NCBI GenBank assembly: GCA_030148625.1
Contig: JASBTC010000239.1
Span: 1 to 24,296 of the forward strand
DNA: 24,296 nucleotides
Reading direction: 5' to 3'
Origin: Sphingobium sp.
GTDB lineage: Bacteria; Pseudomonadota; Alphaproteobacteria; Sphingomonadales; Sphingomonadaceae
Shown here: one piece after another, positions 1 to 8,900 of the stretch
Layout: every line of letters begins with the position of its first letter
How positions within the stretch are numbered: position 1 is the first letter of the stretch
Position numbers and translations under genes: made by a program
The notes under the pieces: model-generated
Databases searched by the model: none
What the model was told of the DNA's origin: nothing
What the model saw: only the letters and a program-made list of their open reading frames with translations

Positions 1-846
1 GGCATCGCGCTCGGTTCGGCGATCGGCGGGATCGGCGGCGGTATGCTGGCCGAAGCCTTCGGCTGGCGACATGGGCTGATCGTCTTCGCCTGCGCCAGCC
101 TACCGGTGCTGATCCTGCTGATCAGCGTCCGCGAACCCAAGCGCGGCGCGAGCGACCCCGGTATCTCGCTGGCGGCCGAAGCGCCGAATTTCCGCGAGAC
201 ATTGTCCTTCATCCGCTCGCAGCGCGCATTGATGCATGTGCTGGCCGGCAGCACGATCGCGACCTTTTCGGGTATGGGGCTGGTCTGGTGGACACCCGCC
301 TTTCTCGGTCGTTCGCATGGCTTCAGCGTCGGTGAGGCCGGGATCGAAGTGGGGTTGATGAGCGGCGCCGGCGGCGCGGCGGCGATGATCGTCGCGACGA
401 TCGTCACCATCCGACTCGCCCGGCTGGACGCCAAATGGCAATGCCAATTCCTTGCCTGGGTGACATTGCTGATCACATTGCCCGGCGTCGCGGCGCATAT
501 GGTGAGCGACCGCGCCAGCGCGGTGCTGTTGCTGTGGCTCTTCATACCGTTCACCAATGTCTATGTCGGCCCGACGCTGGCGCTGCTCCAGAATCTGGTG
601 CGGCCCGACATGCGTGGCGTGACCGTCGCCGTGCTGCTGTTCGCCGCCAACATCGCCAATCTGGCGATCGCGCCGCAGTTGATCGGACTGGGGTCCGACC
701 TGCTGGCCGGCCATATCGCCGATCCCGCGCAATCGCTGCGCTTCGCGCTCGCCATCTCCGGCCTGACCGGCATCTGGGCGGCGTTTCATTTCTGGGCGGC
801 GATCCGCGCACTCCCGCACGACCTGGCGCGCGCGGGCAGCGCCTGA
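1..846 (+). CDS. MFS transporter, C-terminal part (5' end outside window)
   Basis: The reading frame is open from the first base to a TGA at 844-846, giving 281 visible residues with no initiation region, so the gene is cut by the window edge. About seven hydrophobic helices are visible, for example GLIVFACASLPVLILLISV near residues 25-43, then helices around VWWTPAFL, VGLMSGAGGAAAMIVATIV and a final one ending HFWAAIRALP. The loop with RLARLDAKW and the glycine- and alanine-rich helices are typical of the C-terminal half of a 12-helix major facilitator. The late TNVYVGPTLALLQNLVRPDMRG segment resembles spinster-like MFS proteins of sphingomonads, whose substrates are mostly unknown. Substrate cannot be read from the sequence. 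The family call is fairly sure; the subfamily is inference. Confidence 0.85.
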   Translation, partial: GIALGSAIGGIGGGMLAEAFGWRHGLIVFACASLPVLILLISVREPKRGASDPGISLAAEAPNFRETLSFIRSQRALMHVLAGSTIATFSGMGLVWWTPAFLGRSHGFSVGEAGIEVGLMSGAGGAAAMIVATIVTIRLARLDAKWQCQFLAWVTLLITLPGVAAHMVSDRASAVLLLWLFIPFTNVYVGPTLALLQNLVRPDMRGVTVAVLLFAANIANLAIAPQLIGLGSDLLAGHIADPAQSLRFALAISGLTGIWAAFHFWAAIRALPHDLARAGSA

Positions 847-882
847 ACCGACGATCATCGCATGGTGCCGCCGATGGATGCA

Positions 883-911
883 TTGACTCCTTCGCATCAC
901 CATGCACAAAT
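883..911 (+). promoter_or_regulatory. Possible promoter for the DUF885 gene
   Basis: A TTGACT hexamer at 883-888 lies 17 bases before ACAAAT at 906-911, upstream of the ATG at 943. The -35 match is good (5 of 6) but the -10 match is poor (3 of 6). A separate promoter is plausible because nearly 100 bases separate this gene from the transporter. Prediction only. Confidence 0.3.
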
Positions 912-942
912 GTATGGAACATATAGAATGAGGGGACGGCGA

Positions 943-2718
943 ATGTCAGGTATCAGGATGACCGCGCTCTTGGCGCTGGCGATGGTCACGCCGGCGATTG
1001 CGACATCGGCGGCGGCGCAGACACAGGCTGCGGCGACGGCGAACGACGCCGCGCTGCGCGCGCTGGCCGACAGCATCTACCAGAACACGCTCGAGACCGA
1101 ATTCACGTCGCGCGTATGGGCCCGCCTGCCCGTCGATAAATTCTCCGATTTCTCGATGCGGCCGGTGCGCGAGAATCAGGTGAAGCGCCAGCGCTGGGCC
1201 GCGTCGCTCGCCGCCATCGACCCCGCCACGCTGAACGGGGTCGACGGCACCACCTATCGCATCCTTCAGTTCGAACTGGCCGATGACGGAGTGGCCGAGA
1301 CCAAATACTGGCTGAGCTTCGACCTCACATCCTATCTAGCGCCGGCGACCTTCAACGCGGCGCAGCAGGTGCTTGCCGCGCATCCGCTCGCAACGGCCGA
1401 CGATGCCCATCACTATCGGACGCTGGTCGATGCCTATGCGACGATGCTCGATTCGCTGATCGCCAAGGTCGCTGATCAGACCGCGCGCGGCATCTATCTC
1501 CCCCGCCCGGCGCTGCCGGTGGTGCGCAGCACCTGGCAGGGCATTGCCGCAACCACGGGCGCGCTCAAGCCGGCGGATACCCGATTGTCGGGCCTCTCGC
1601 CCGAGGCGCGCACCACCTTGCTGCGCGAGATCGATGCGGTCGCAGCGACCCGGCTGACACCCGGCTTCGCCAAGCTCGCTGCGATGATCGGCGAGGATTA
1701 TGCCGCCAAGGCGCCCGAAACCGTTGGCATCGGCCAATATCCCGGCGGCAAGGACGTGTATCGCGCGCTCGTTCGTGAGAACACGACATTGCCGCTGACG
1801 CCCGAGCAGTTGCAGCAGCGCGGGCTCGCCGCCGTCGCCGATGTCGAGGCCCGGATGAAGGCGATCCGGGTGAAGCTGGGCTTCACCGGCACGGGTCGCG
1901 AATTCTACGACCGGATCAGCAAGGATCCGCGCTTCCTGGCAAAGACGCCCGCCGATATCGAAGCGACCTATGACCGCTATATCCGCGCGATCGAGCCCAA
2001 GGTCCCAAGCTATTTCCGGACCTTGCCCAAGGCGCCCTATGGCGTCGAGCGGTTGCCGCCGGCCATCGAAGCGGGGCAGACATTCGGCTATTACGGCCCG
2101 CCCAGCGCGGCCGAGCCGCGCGGCCTGTATCACTATAACGCGTCGAACATCGAGAAACGCAGCCTGATCAATGCCGGCACGCTGATCTATCACGAACTGA
2201 TCCCGGGCCATCATTTCCACATCGCCACGCAGGACGAGAATCCGGCGCTGTCGCCGTTCCGCAGACAATATCTCGCCGGCGCCTTCACCGAAGGCTGGGG
2301 CGAATATGCCGCGAGCCTGCCGATCGAGATGGGGCTCTACGACACGCCCGAGGCGCTGTACGGCCGCTACATCAACGAATCCTTCCTCGCCGCCCGGCTC
2401 GTCGTCGATTCGGGCATGAATTATTTCGGCTGGTCGCTCGAAAAGGCGCGCGCCTATATGCATGAAGCGACCTCGTTGTCCGATGTCGAGATCGCGTCGG
2501 AGACCTTGCGCTACTCCACCAGCCTGCCCGCACAGGCGCTCGCCTACCGCATCGGCTACGAGAAATTCTGGGAGCTGCGTCACCGGGCGGAAAAGGCTTT
2601 GGGCGCGAAGTTCGACATCCGCGATTTCCACGACGTCGTGCTCGGCAACGGCGCGCGCCCGATGACGGTCGTCGAGACCGATGTCGACGCCTATATCGCC
2701 GCGAAAAAGGGGGCGTGA
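943..2718 (+). CDS. Exported DUF885 family metallo-hydrolase
   Basis: A 591-residue protein of the DUF885 family, whose members are zinc-dependent hydrolases or peptidases of mostly unknown substrate. The metal-site signature HELIPGHH is at residues 417-424, and the downstream Glu is in EGWGEYA with E450, as expected for this gluzincin-like family. The N-terminus MSGIRMTALLALAMVTPAI followed by a SAAAQ cleavage site is a Sec signal peptide, so the enzyme should act in the periplasm. I chose ATG 943 because AGGGGA at 931-936 gives a good ribosome binding site; the ATG at 862 in the same frame would add 27 unlikely residues before the signal peptide. The length fits the family. The substrate is not known. 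Confidence 0.9.
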   Translation: MSGIRMTALLALAMVTPAIATSAAAQTQAAATANDAALRALADSIYQNTLETEFTSRVWARLPVDKFSDFSMRPVRENQVKRQRWAASLAAIDPATLNGVDGTTYRILQFELADDGVAETKYWLSFDLTSYLAPATFNAAQQVLAAHPLATADDAHHYRTLVDAYATMLDSLIAKVADQTARGIYLPRPALPVVRSTWQGIAATTGALKPADTRLSGLSPEARTTLLREIDAVAATRLTPGFAKLAAMIGEDYAAKAPETVGIGQYPGGKDVYRALVRENTTLPLTPEQLQQRGLAAVADVEARMKAIRVKLGFTGTGREFYDRISKDPRFLAKTPADIEATYDRYIRAIEPKVPSYFRTLPKAPYGVERLPPAIEAGQTFGYYGPPSAAEPRGLYHYNASNIEKRSLINAGTLIYHELIPGHHFHIATQDENPALSPFRRQYLAGAFTEGWGEYAASLPIEMGLYDTPEALYGRYINESFLAARLVVDSGMNYFGWSLEKARAYMHEATSLSDVEIASETLRYSTSLPAQALAYRIGYEKFWELRHRAEKALGAKFDIRDFHDVVLGNGARPMTVVETDVDAYIAAKKGA

Positions 2719-2799
2719 GGCTGGAGAATTCAGTGGCTTGGCGATCGCCGCATCTGCTCTATGCTCGAACCGGGCGATCCGGGGGAGCTTCGAGCGGTG

Positions 2800-5232
2800 A
2801 TGGCAACCGGCAGGGACTGGGATCGGATCGAAGCGCTTTTCGATGAGTTGATCGGGCTTTCGCACACCGATCGCGCGGCGCGACTGGACCGGACAGACAT
2901 ACCCGCCGCAATCCGCGCGGAAATCGAATCGCTGCTGGCCGCAGCGGATATGGGTGGCATCCTCGACGCGGCACCGCCGCCATTGTCCGGTCCGGCCGTC
3001 GATATGGCGTACAGTTCGCTCGCCGCCGGCGACCGGATCGGCGCCTTCACCATCGAACGGCTGATCGGGCGCGGCGGCATGGGCGAAGTCTATCTGGCAC
3101 GCCGCGCCACGGCGGATTTCGAACAGCGCGTTGCGCTCAAGCTGCTGCGCGCCGATGTCGCCGGGCGCGGCGACCTGTTCGATCGCGAACGCCGCTTGCT
3201 CGCCCGGCTCGCGCATCGCGGCATCGCCCGGCTGATCGACGGCGGCATCGCGCCCGATGGGCGCCCATTCATGGCGATGGATTATGTCGATGGCACGCCG
3301 ATCGACGCCTGGTGCCGCGCCAACAGCGCGGACCTGGCGACACGGCTTACGCTGTTCCGCGAGATTTGCGACGCGGTCGGCTATGCCCATGCCAATCTGG
3401 TCGTCCATCGCGACCTCAAACCCTCCAACATCCTGATCGATGGGGACGGCCGGGTTCGCCTGCTCGATTTCGGCATTGCCAAGCTGCTCGACGACAGCGA
3501 CGCGGTACCGGCAACGACCCAGGCAATGCTGACACCGGACTATGCCGCGCCCGAACAGCTCGACGGCGACGCCGCGACGGTCGCGACCGATGTCTATGCG
3601 CTGGGCGCGATCCTGTTCGAGCTGGTCGTCGGCAGCGGACCGTGGCGGCGCGACGGCGCGTCGATCCCCTCGATCATCCGCCGCGTCCTGCACGAGGATG
3701 CGCCGCTGGCAAGCAAGGCCGCGCAGCGACCGGGGGCCCCCATTCCGCCTGCACGGATCGCCGGCGATCTCGACGCGATCATCCTGAAAGCCATGCGCCG
3801 CGATCCGCAGGAACGCTATCGCAGCACCGCCGAGCTGGCCGAGGACATAGAACGGCACCAGGAACTGATGCCTGTCCGCGCGCGCGCCGGCACGACCCGT
3901 TACCGCGTCGGTCGTTTCGTCAGCCGCTATCGCTGGGCGGTCGCGGCGACAGCGGCGACGGTCGCCGCCCTGCTGATCGGGGCAAGCGGCATCGCCTGGC
4001 AGGCGCGCAAGACCGCGGTCGAGCGCGACCTCGCGCTGGCCGAGGCGCGGCGATCGGAAGCGATCAACCGGATGCTCACCGTCATGTTCCGCGACAGCAG
4101 GGATGGCGGCGCCGGTGCCGACGCGACGGTCAAGCAGATGCTCGACCAGACGTCCGAGCGCCTGGCCGGATCGCTCGACACCAGCGCACGATCGGCGACA
4201 CTCATCACCACCCTGTCCGATCTCTACGTCAATCTCGAGGATCCTGTCGGGGCCGACACGCTGTTGCGCCGCGCGCTCGACAGGGGCATCGGCAAGGATG
4301 ACGCGGTGGCGACGGCACAGATCAAGCTACGCCTCGCCTCCACCGCAGCGGCGATGAACCGGAACGACGAAATCGCGCCGCTGCTCGACGCTGCCGATGC
4401 CGTGTTCCGCACCGATCCCGCACGGTTCCGCGTCGAACGGCTGGACGTGATCAGCAGCCGTGCGCAGATCGCGCAGCGCAGCGGCGATTATAATAGCGCG
4501 ATCGATCTGCTTAGCGGGGCCTTGCCCGAGGCCGACAGTGTCTATGCCGAAAATCATCGTGACCTGCTGACATTCTACAACAACCTGCTGGTCTATATGG
4601 CAGAGGCGGATCGCCTCGATGCAATGCCGGCGGTGTTCGCGCAGGCCGATGCCGCGCTGAAGCGTACGGGCCAGGAAAACAGCACGACGGGGCTGGCGAT
4701 CGCGCAGCTCAAGGGCGTGCGGCTGCTCAAGCTCAACGATCATGCGCGCGCCGAAGCGATCTTCGAGCGCGTGGCGAAGCAGCGCCGCGCAGTGTTCGGC
4801 CGATCGGCCGGGCTGGCGGTCGACCTGTTCCAGCTCGGTCGCGCCAGGCTGGCGCTCGGCAAATTCGCCGAAGCCAGGCAGACCCTGGCCGAAGCTCGTC
4901 CGATCGCCATGGAGAAGCTCGGGCCCGGCGCGGTGCCGACATTGGTCATCGGCCTGAACCTTGCCGAAGCCACCGCGGAAACCGGCGACACCGACGGTGC
5001 GGAACGCATTCTTGCGGAAATCACACCGCTGGTGACGGCGATGAAACCGCGCGGCCTGCCCTATGGCATCATGGCGAAGGTGAATGCGGTCATCCTGTTG
5101 AAGCAGGGCCGCGGCGCCGAAGCGCGCGCCGCAATCGTTCAGGCGGAAACCATATTCCGTGCGCTCGGGCGCGCCGGCGAAGCCCATCTGAAATCCTTCC
5201 CGGCGCTGCGGGCCAGGATCGCGGCAATTTAG
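2800..5232 (+). CDS. Transmembrane Ser/Thr protein kinase with C-terminal TPR-like sensor region (ECF sigma partner type)
   Basis: An 810-residue bacterial Hanks-type kinase. From this start: residues 1-60 (DWDRIEALFDEL ... EIESLLAA) match the short N-terminal module of kinases encoded beside ECF-type sigma genes. The glycine-rich loop GRGGMG is at 90-95, the VALK lysine at K114, the HRDLKPSN catalytic loop at 203-210 with D205, DFG at 223-225 and APEQ at 250-253. All key kinase residues are present, so it should be active. One transmembrane helix lies at about 379-400, then roughly 400 residues of alpha-helical repeats that look like degenerate TPRs and should face the periplasm as a sensor. 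The start is uncertain: ATG 2800 gives the family-like N-terminus, with GGGGGAG 12 bases before it; ATG 2761 would add 13 residues but has no ribosome site. The TAG stop overlaps the TAA of the opposing sigma gene. The proposed substrate is that sigma factor (inference). Confidence 0.92.
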   Translation: MATGRDWDRIEALFDELIGLSHTDRAARLDRTDIPAAIRAEIESLLAAADMGGILDAAPPPLSGPAVDMAYSSLAAGDRIGAFTIERLIGRGGMGEVYLARRATADFEQRVALKLLRADVAGRGDLFDRERRLLARLAHRGIARLIDGGIAPDGRPFMAMDYVDGTPIDAWCRANSADLATRLTLFREICDAVGYAHANLVVHRDLKPSNILIDGDGRVRLLDFGIAKLLDDSDAVPATTQAMLTPDYAAPEQLDGDAATVATDVYALGAILFELVVGSGPWRRDGASIPSIIRRVLHEDAPLASKAAQRPGAPIPPARIAGDLDAIILKAMRRDPQERYRSTAELAEDIERHQELMPVRARAGTTRYRVGRFVSRYRWAVAATAATVAALLIGASGIAWQARKTAVERDLALAEARRSEAINRMLTVMFRDSRDGGAGADATVKQMLDQTSERLAGSLDTSARSATLITTLSDLYVNLEDPVGADTLLRRALDRGIGKDDAVATAQIKLRLASTAAAMNRNDEIAPLLDAADAVFRTDPARFRVERLDVISSRAQIAQRSGDYNSAIDLLSGALPEADSVYAENHRDLLTFYNNLLVYMAEADRLDAMPAVFAQADAALKRTGQENSTTGLAIAQLKGVRLLKLNDHARAEAIFERVAKQRRAVFGRSAGLAVDLFQLGRARLALGKFAEARQTLAEARPIAMEKLGPGAVPTLVIGLNLAEATAETGDTDGAERILAEITPLVTAMKPRGLPYGIMAKVNAVILLKQGRGAEARAAIVQAETIFRALGRAGEAHLKSFPALRARIAAI

Positions 5233-5801
5233 GCGGCTGCCATCTCGCGATGGATCCAGGCGCGTGCGCGGATCCACCAGCGGCGCACGGTGCGGTCGCT
5301 GACGCCGAGGACATCGGCGGTCTCCTTTTCGTCGAGGCCGGCGAAAAAGCGGCAATCGACGACCTGCGCCAGTTCGGGATCAACTTCCGACAAGGCTTTG
5401 AGCGCGTCGCCCAGCTTCACGACTTCGGCATCTTCCGGGATCGCCGCGGCAAGTGAATCGAGGCTCTGGGTGAAGCTGTAGGTCGGCGCGTCGCGCTTCG
5501 ACGCCAGACGCGCGCGCGCCGCGTCGATCAGGATGTGGCGGATCGCGGTCGCCGCACAGCCAAGGAAATGCGACTGGCTGTCCCAGCCGTCGCGCTTGCG
5601 CAGCTTGATATAGGCTTCGTTGATCAGCGCGGTGGTCTGCAATGTCTGCGGCGCACCGGCGCGCCAATGCTCCCGCCGCGCGATCGTGCGCAGCTCCTCA
5701 TAAAGCGACGCGACCAGCGCATCCGCCGTACCGGCTGAATTTTTTTCGGGCGGCGTGTCCGTTTCGATCGCCTTTCCCCGTCTTGCCACACGCCAACACA
5801 T
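5229..5801 (-). CDS. ECF-type RNA polymerase sigma factor, kinase-associated subgroup (TIGR02999-like)
   Basis: A 190-residue sigma-70 family protein. Region 2 covers about residues 30-100 (ASLYEELRTIARREH, then NEAYIKLRKR and FLGCAATAIRHILIDAARAR). Region 4 covers about 130-185, with the helix-turn-helix EKETADVLGVSDRTVRRWW. The pattern L-Q-x-T-A-L-x-x-E-A-Y is the hallmark of sigma factors linked to Ser/Thr kinases. In ordinary ECF sigmas this stretch is acidic (DAED) and contacts the beta-prime clamp; here it is QTTA at 55-58, with T57 aligned to the acidic Glu. In EcfP of Vibrio parahaemolyticus, as I recall, phosphorylation of the threonine in this region by PknT switches the factor on. 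ATG 5801 is preferred because AAAAGG lies 8 bases upstream; an in-frame start at 5864 would add 21 residues. It converges on the kinase gene with a 4-base stop overlap and diverges from the adhesin gene. No anti-sigma gene is adjacent. Confidence 0.9.
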   Translation of the reverse strand: MCWRVARRGKAIETDTPPEKNSAGTADALVASLYEELRTIARREHWRAGAPQTLQTTALINEAYIKLRKRDGWDSQSHFLGCAATAIRHILIDAARARLASKRDAPTYSFTQSLDSLAAAIPEDAEVVKLGDALKALSEVDPELAQVVDCRFFAGLDEKETADVLGVSDRTVRRWWIRARAWIHREMAAA

Positions 5802-5933
5802 CGGCGCGCCTTTTCTATGTGGGCGCGGCGGCGGGAAGGCAAGCGGAAGGGTGCGGAAGAACATGCGCCGGCCGCAGGGTCGAGACCGTCAACCGCGCCG
5901 GCTGGGATAGCGGCGCAACAAGGGACACGAATC
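5802..5933. promoter_or_regulatory. Divergent control region between sigma factor and adhesin genes
   Basis: These 132 bases separate the start codons of the sigma gene (minus strand) and the adhesin gene (plus strand), so promoters for both should lie here or in the first codons. The segment is GC-rich. I find no convincing -35/-10 pair of the housekeeping type, which is compatible with control by an alternative sigma factor but does not prove it. The right end carries AAGGGA at 5920-5925, the adhesin ribosome binding site, and the left end carries the complement of the sigma gene site. Confidence 0.5.
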
Positions 5934-8900
5934 ATGCGCAAGACCATCAGCCTTCTCACCGCGACCGCCCCGCTCGCCCTGGTTGCGGGGCTTGCCGTGG
6001 CAACGCCGGCGCAGGCGGGGCAAGACAATGTGATCTGCACCGATAGCGAGGGTGACCCGAGCGGTGTCGTGGCAGCAGGAGCCGAACGATCGGTCGCCTG
6101 CGGTGGTGCACAAGCGAACGGGAGCGTCGCCGTCGCGATCGGCTCCAGCGCTCAGGCCAGTGTACGCGCGGTCGCTGTCGGTTATCAGGCAACCGCGACC
6201 AACGATGCCGCGACCGCGATCGGCCGCGCCTCGGAAGCCAGCGGCTACGACTCGACCGCCATCGGCACCTTCTCTCTCGCGACCGATTTCCGCGGCGTCG
6301 CCTTGGGGGCGGGGTCGGTCGCCGATCGCGGCAGCGCGGTTTCGGTGGGCCAGTCGAGCCCACGCGATTCAGGGATACCGGGCCAGCCGGTCCCGCCCTT
6401 CCAGCGCCAGATCATCAATGTCGCGGCGGGCACCGAAGCCTTTGACGCGGTGAACAAGGCGCAGCTCGACGCGGTCGCGGCCGCCGCGATCAACCCCTAT
6501 ATCGCGATCAGCAGCACCGGGGGCGGGGCAATCGCCGCCATGGATGACGGCATCGCGATCGGCGAAGATGCGAAGGCGCTTTCGCGGCAGGCTACGGCGC
6601 TGGGCACCGGCGCTTCGGCAACCGGTCAGGGGGCGACCGCGCTGGGCGTCGGCGCCATCACCAACGGCACCAGTGCGCTTGCCGTCGGCCGCGGTGCTGA
6701 GGCGAATTTCTCCGGCACGACCGCGGTCGGCGGAAATGCCCGGGCCTTCGCCGATAACGGGACGGCGCTGGGCCATGCCACGACCGTCAACGGCGCATTC
6801 GCCACCGCGATCGGCAATGGTTCGACCGCCGATGGCGTCGATTCGGTCGCATTGGGCCGATCGAGTTCGACCACTGCCGCCGCCATCAACGCCGTCGCGA
6901 TCGGTGCCAATTCCATGGCCGATCGGGCGAACAGCGTCTCCGTCGGCAGAATCGGTTCCGAGCGTGCCATCACCAATGTCGCAGCCGGCACGCTCGCGAC
7001 CGACGCGGTGAACAAGGCCCAGCTCGACGCGGTCGCGGCGGGCGCGACCAATCCCTATGTCGCGATCAACAGCACCGGGGCGGCCGCGGTGGCCGCAGGC
7101 ACCGATGCGGTCGCGATCGGTGAGAGCGCATCGGCCGCGTTCGAAGGCAATGTCGCCATCGGCGAAAACAGCGCCGCGGCGGAGGCCCAAGCCGTCGCCA
7201 TTGGCTGGCAGACCAAGGCGACGCAGCACTCCTCGACCGCGGTCGGCGCCTTCGCGAAATCGACCGGCGTCAACGCGACCAGCCTGGGTGTGAGCGCCGA
7301 GGCCGGCGGGTTCGCCGCTGTCGCGCTGGGAAGAAATGCCGATGCGCGCGGCGCCTATGGCATTTCCGCCGGCTATGACGCGACGACGGCCGACTTCAGC
7401 ATCGCGATGGGCCTCAATGCCAGCGCGGGCTATACCGCCGGTGTGCTGAGCGGTTCGCGCGCGGTCGCGATCGGGCTTCAGGCCAATGCCAATGCGACCG
7501 ACACGGTCGCGCTGGGCAGCAGCGCCACCGCCGACAAGTTCGGCGCCACCGCGATCGGCAGCAACAGCGAAGCGACGGGCAATTATGCGCTGGCCGGTGG
7601 CTATGAGGCGCAGGCGGTGGGCAACCAGTCATCGGCCTATGGCTATGGCGCGAAGGGCCTGGGCGGGCTGACCGTTGCTGTCGGCACCTTCGCGACGGCA
7701 TCCAACCAATATGCCGTCGCCATCGGGGCCTCGGCGAAAGCCAATGCCGGCGGCGGCGCGATCGCGATCGGCAATCTCTCCGAAGCGACGGCCTTCGGCG
7801 CCGTGGCGATCGGCGATCACTCGATTGCCGATCAGGCCAATACCGTGTCGGTCGGCAAGGCGGGGGCCGAACGGCGGATCGTCAATGTCGCGGCCGGCAC
7901 CGCCGCGACCGACGCCGTGAACAAGGGACAGCTCGACGCCGTCGACGCCAAGGCCGATGCGGCGCTGGCCGCGGCGACGAATGGGGGTGCCGCGGCTGCA
8001 GCGGCACAAGGCACGGCCGATACGGCTCTGGCCAATGCCGCGGCCGCGCAGGGCACCGCCAACACCGCGCTCGCCAACGCCGCCGCCGCGCAAGGCACGG
8101 CCAATACCGCACTCGCCAATGCCGCGACCGCGCAGTCCACCGCCGACACGGCACGCACCGAGGCCGCCACGGCGCAATCCACCGCCAATGCCGCTGCCGC
8201 CAACGGTGCTTATTTCCGCGCCAACAGCACCGGGCCGGGGCCACAGGCGACGGGTACCGATGCCATCGCGGTCGGCCCGTCGGCGGTTGCCAGCGGCGAC
8301 CAGTCGGTGGCGATGGGCGCCGGCGCACGCGCGACCAATGGACAGGCGGTTTCGATCGGCGCCGGCAATAGCGCATCGGGCAATGGCGCCGTCGCGATCG
8401 GCGATCCCAATGTCGCAACCGGCACCGGTGCGGTCGCACTGGGCGCCAACAACACCGCCACCGGCACCGGGGCGGTAGCGCTGGGCAATGCCAGCAGCGC
8501 CACCGGCGACGGCGCCATCGCACTGGGCAATGGCGCGACGGCGGGGCAGGCGGGCTCGGTCGCGATCGGAACCGGGGCGACAGCCACGCGCCCCAGCCAG
8601 GTCGTGCTCGGCTCGGCGAATTCGACGCATACCATGTCGGGCATCGCATCCTCGGCCAGCCGCACGGCGCAGTCGGGGGCACTCAGCCTGGTCACCACCG
8701 ATGCGCTCGGCAATCTCGCCACCTCGACGCTCAATATCGGCACGCTGGCCGGCCTCGACGGCCGGACCACCGCGCTGGAGAATCGCGCGTCACTGCTCGA
8801 AGGCCGGGTCACGATGCTCGATCGGCAAGCGCGGCAGGCCAATGGCGGCATCGCCGCCGCGATGGCGCTGGGCGGCACGCTGCTTCCGCCCGACGCCAGT

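Noticed and set aside
862..942. An upstream ATG extending the DUF885 protein by 27 residues
   Set aside because: The extension precedes a normal signal peptide and has no ribosome binding site, while ATG 943 has AGGGGA at proper distance.
1336..3858. An 840-codon open frame on the minus strand opposite the DUF885 and kinase genes
   Set aside because: It is antisense to two clear protein families, has low-complexity Arg/Gly/Asp composition and spans their intergenic gap. Such mirror frames are expected in high-GC DNA.
6100..8600. Dense short repeats that could suggest a CRISPR or satellite array
   Set aside because: The repeats are in frame, about 14 residues long and variable, and encode YadA-head motifs; there are no constant repeats with unique spacers.
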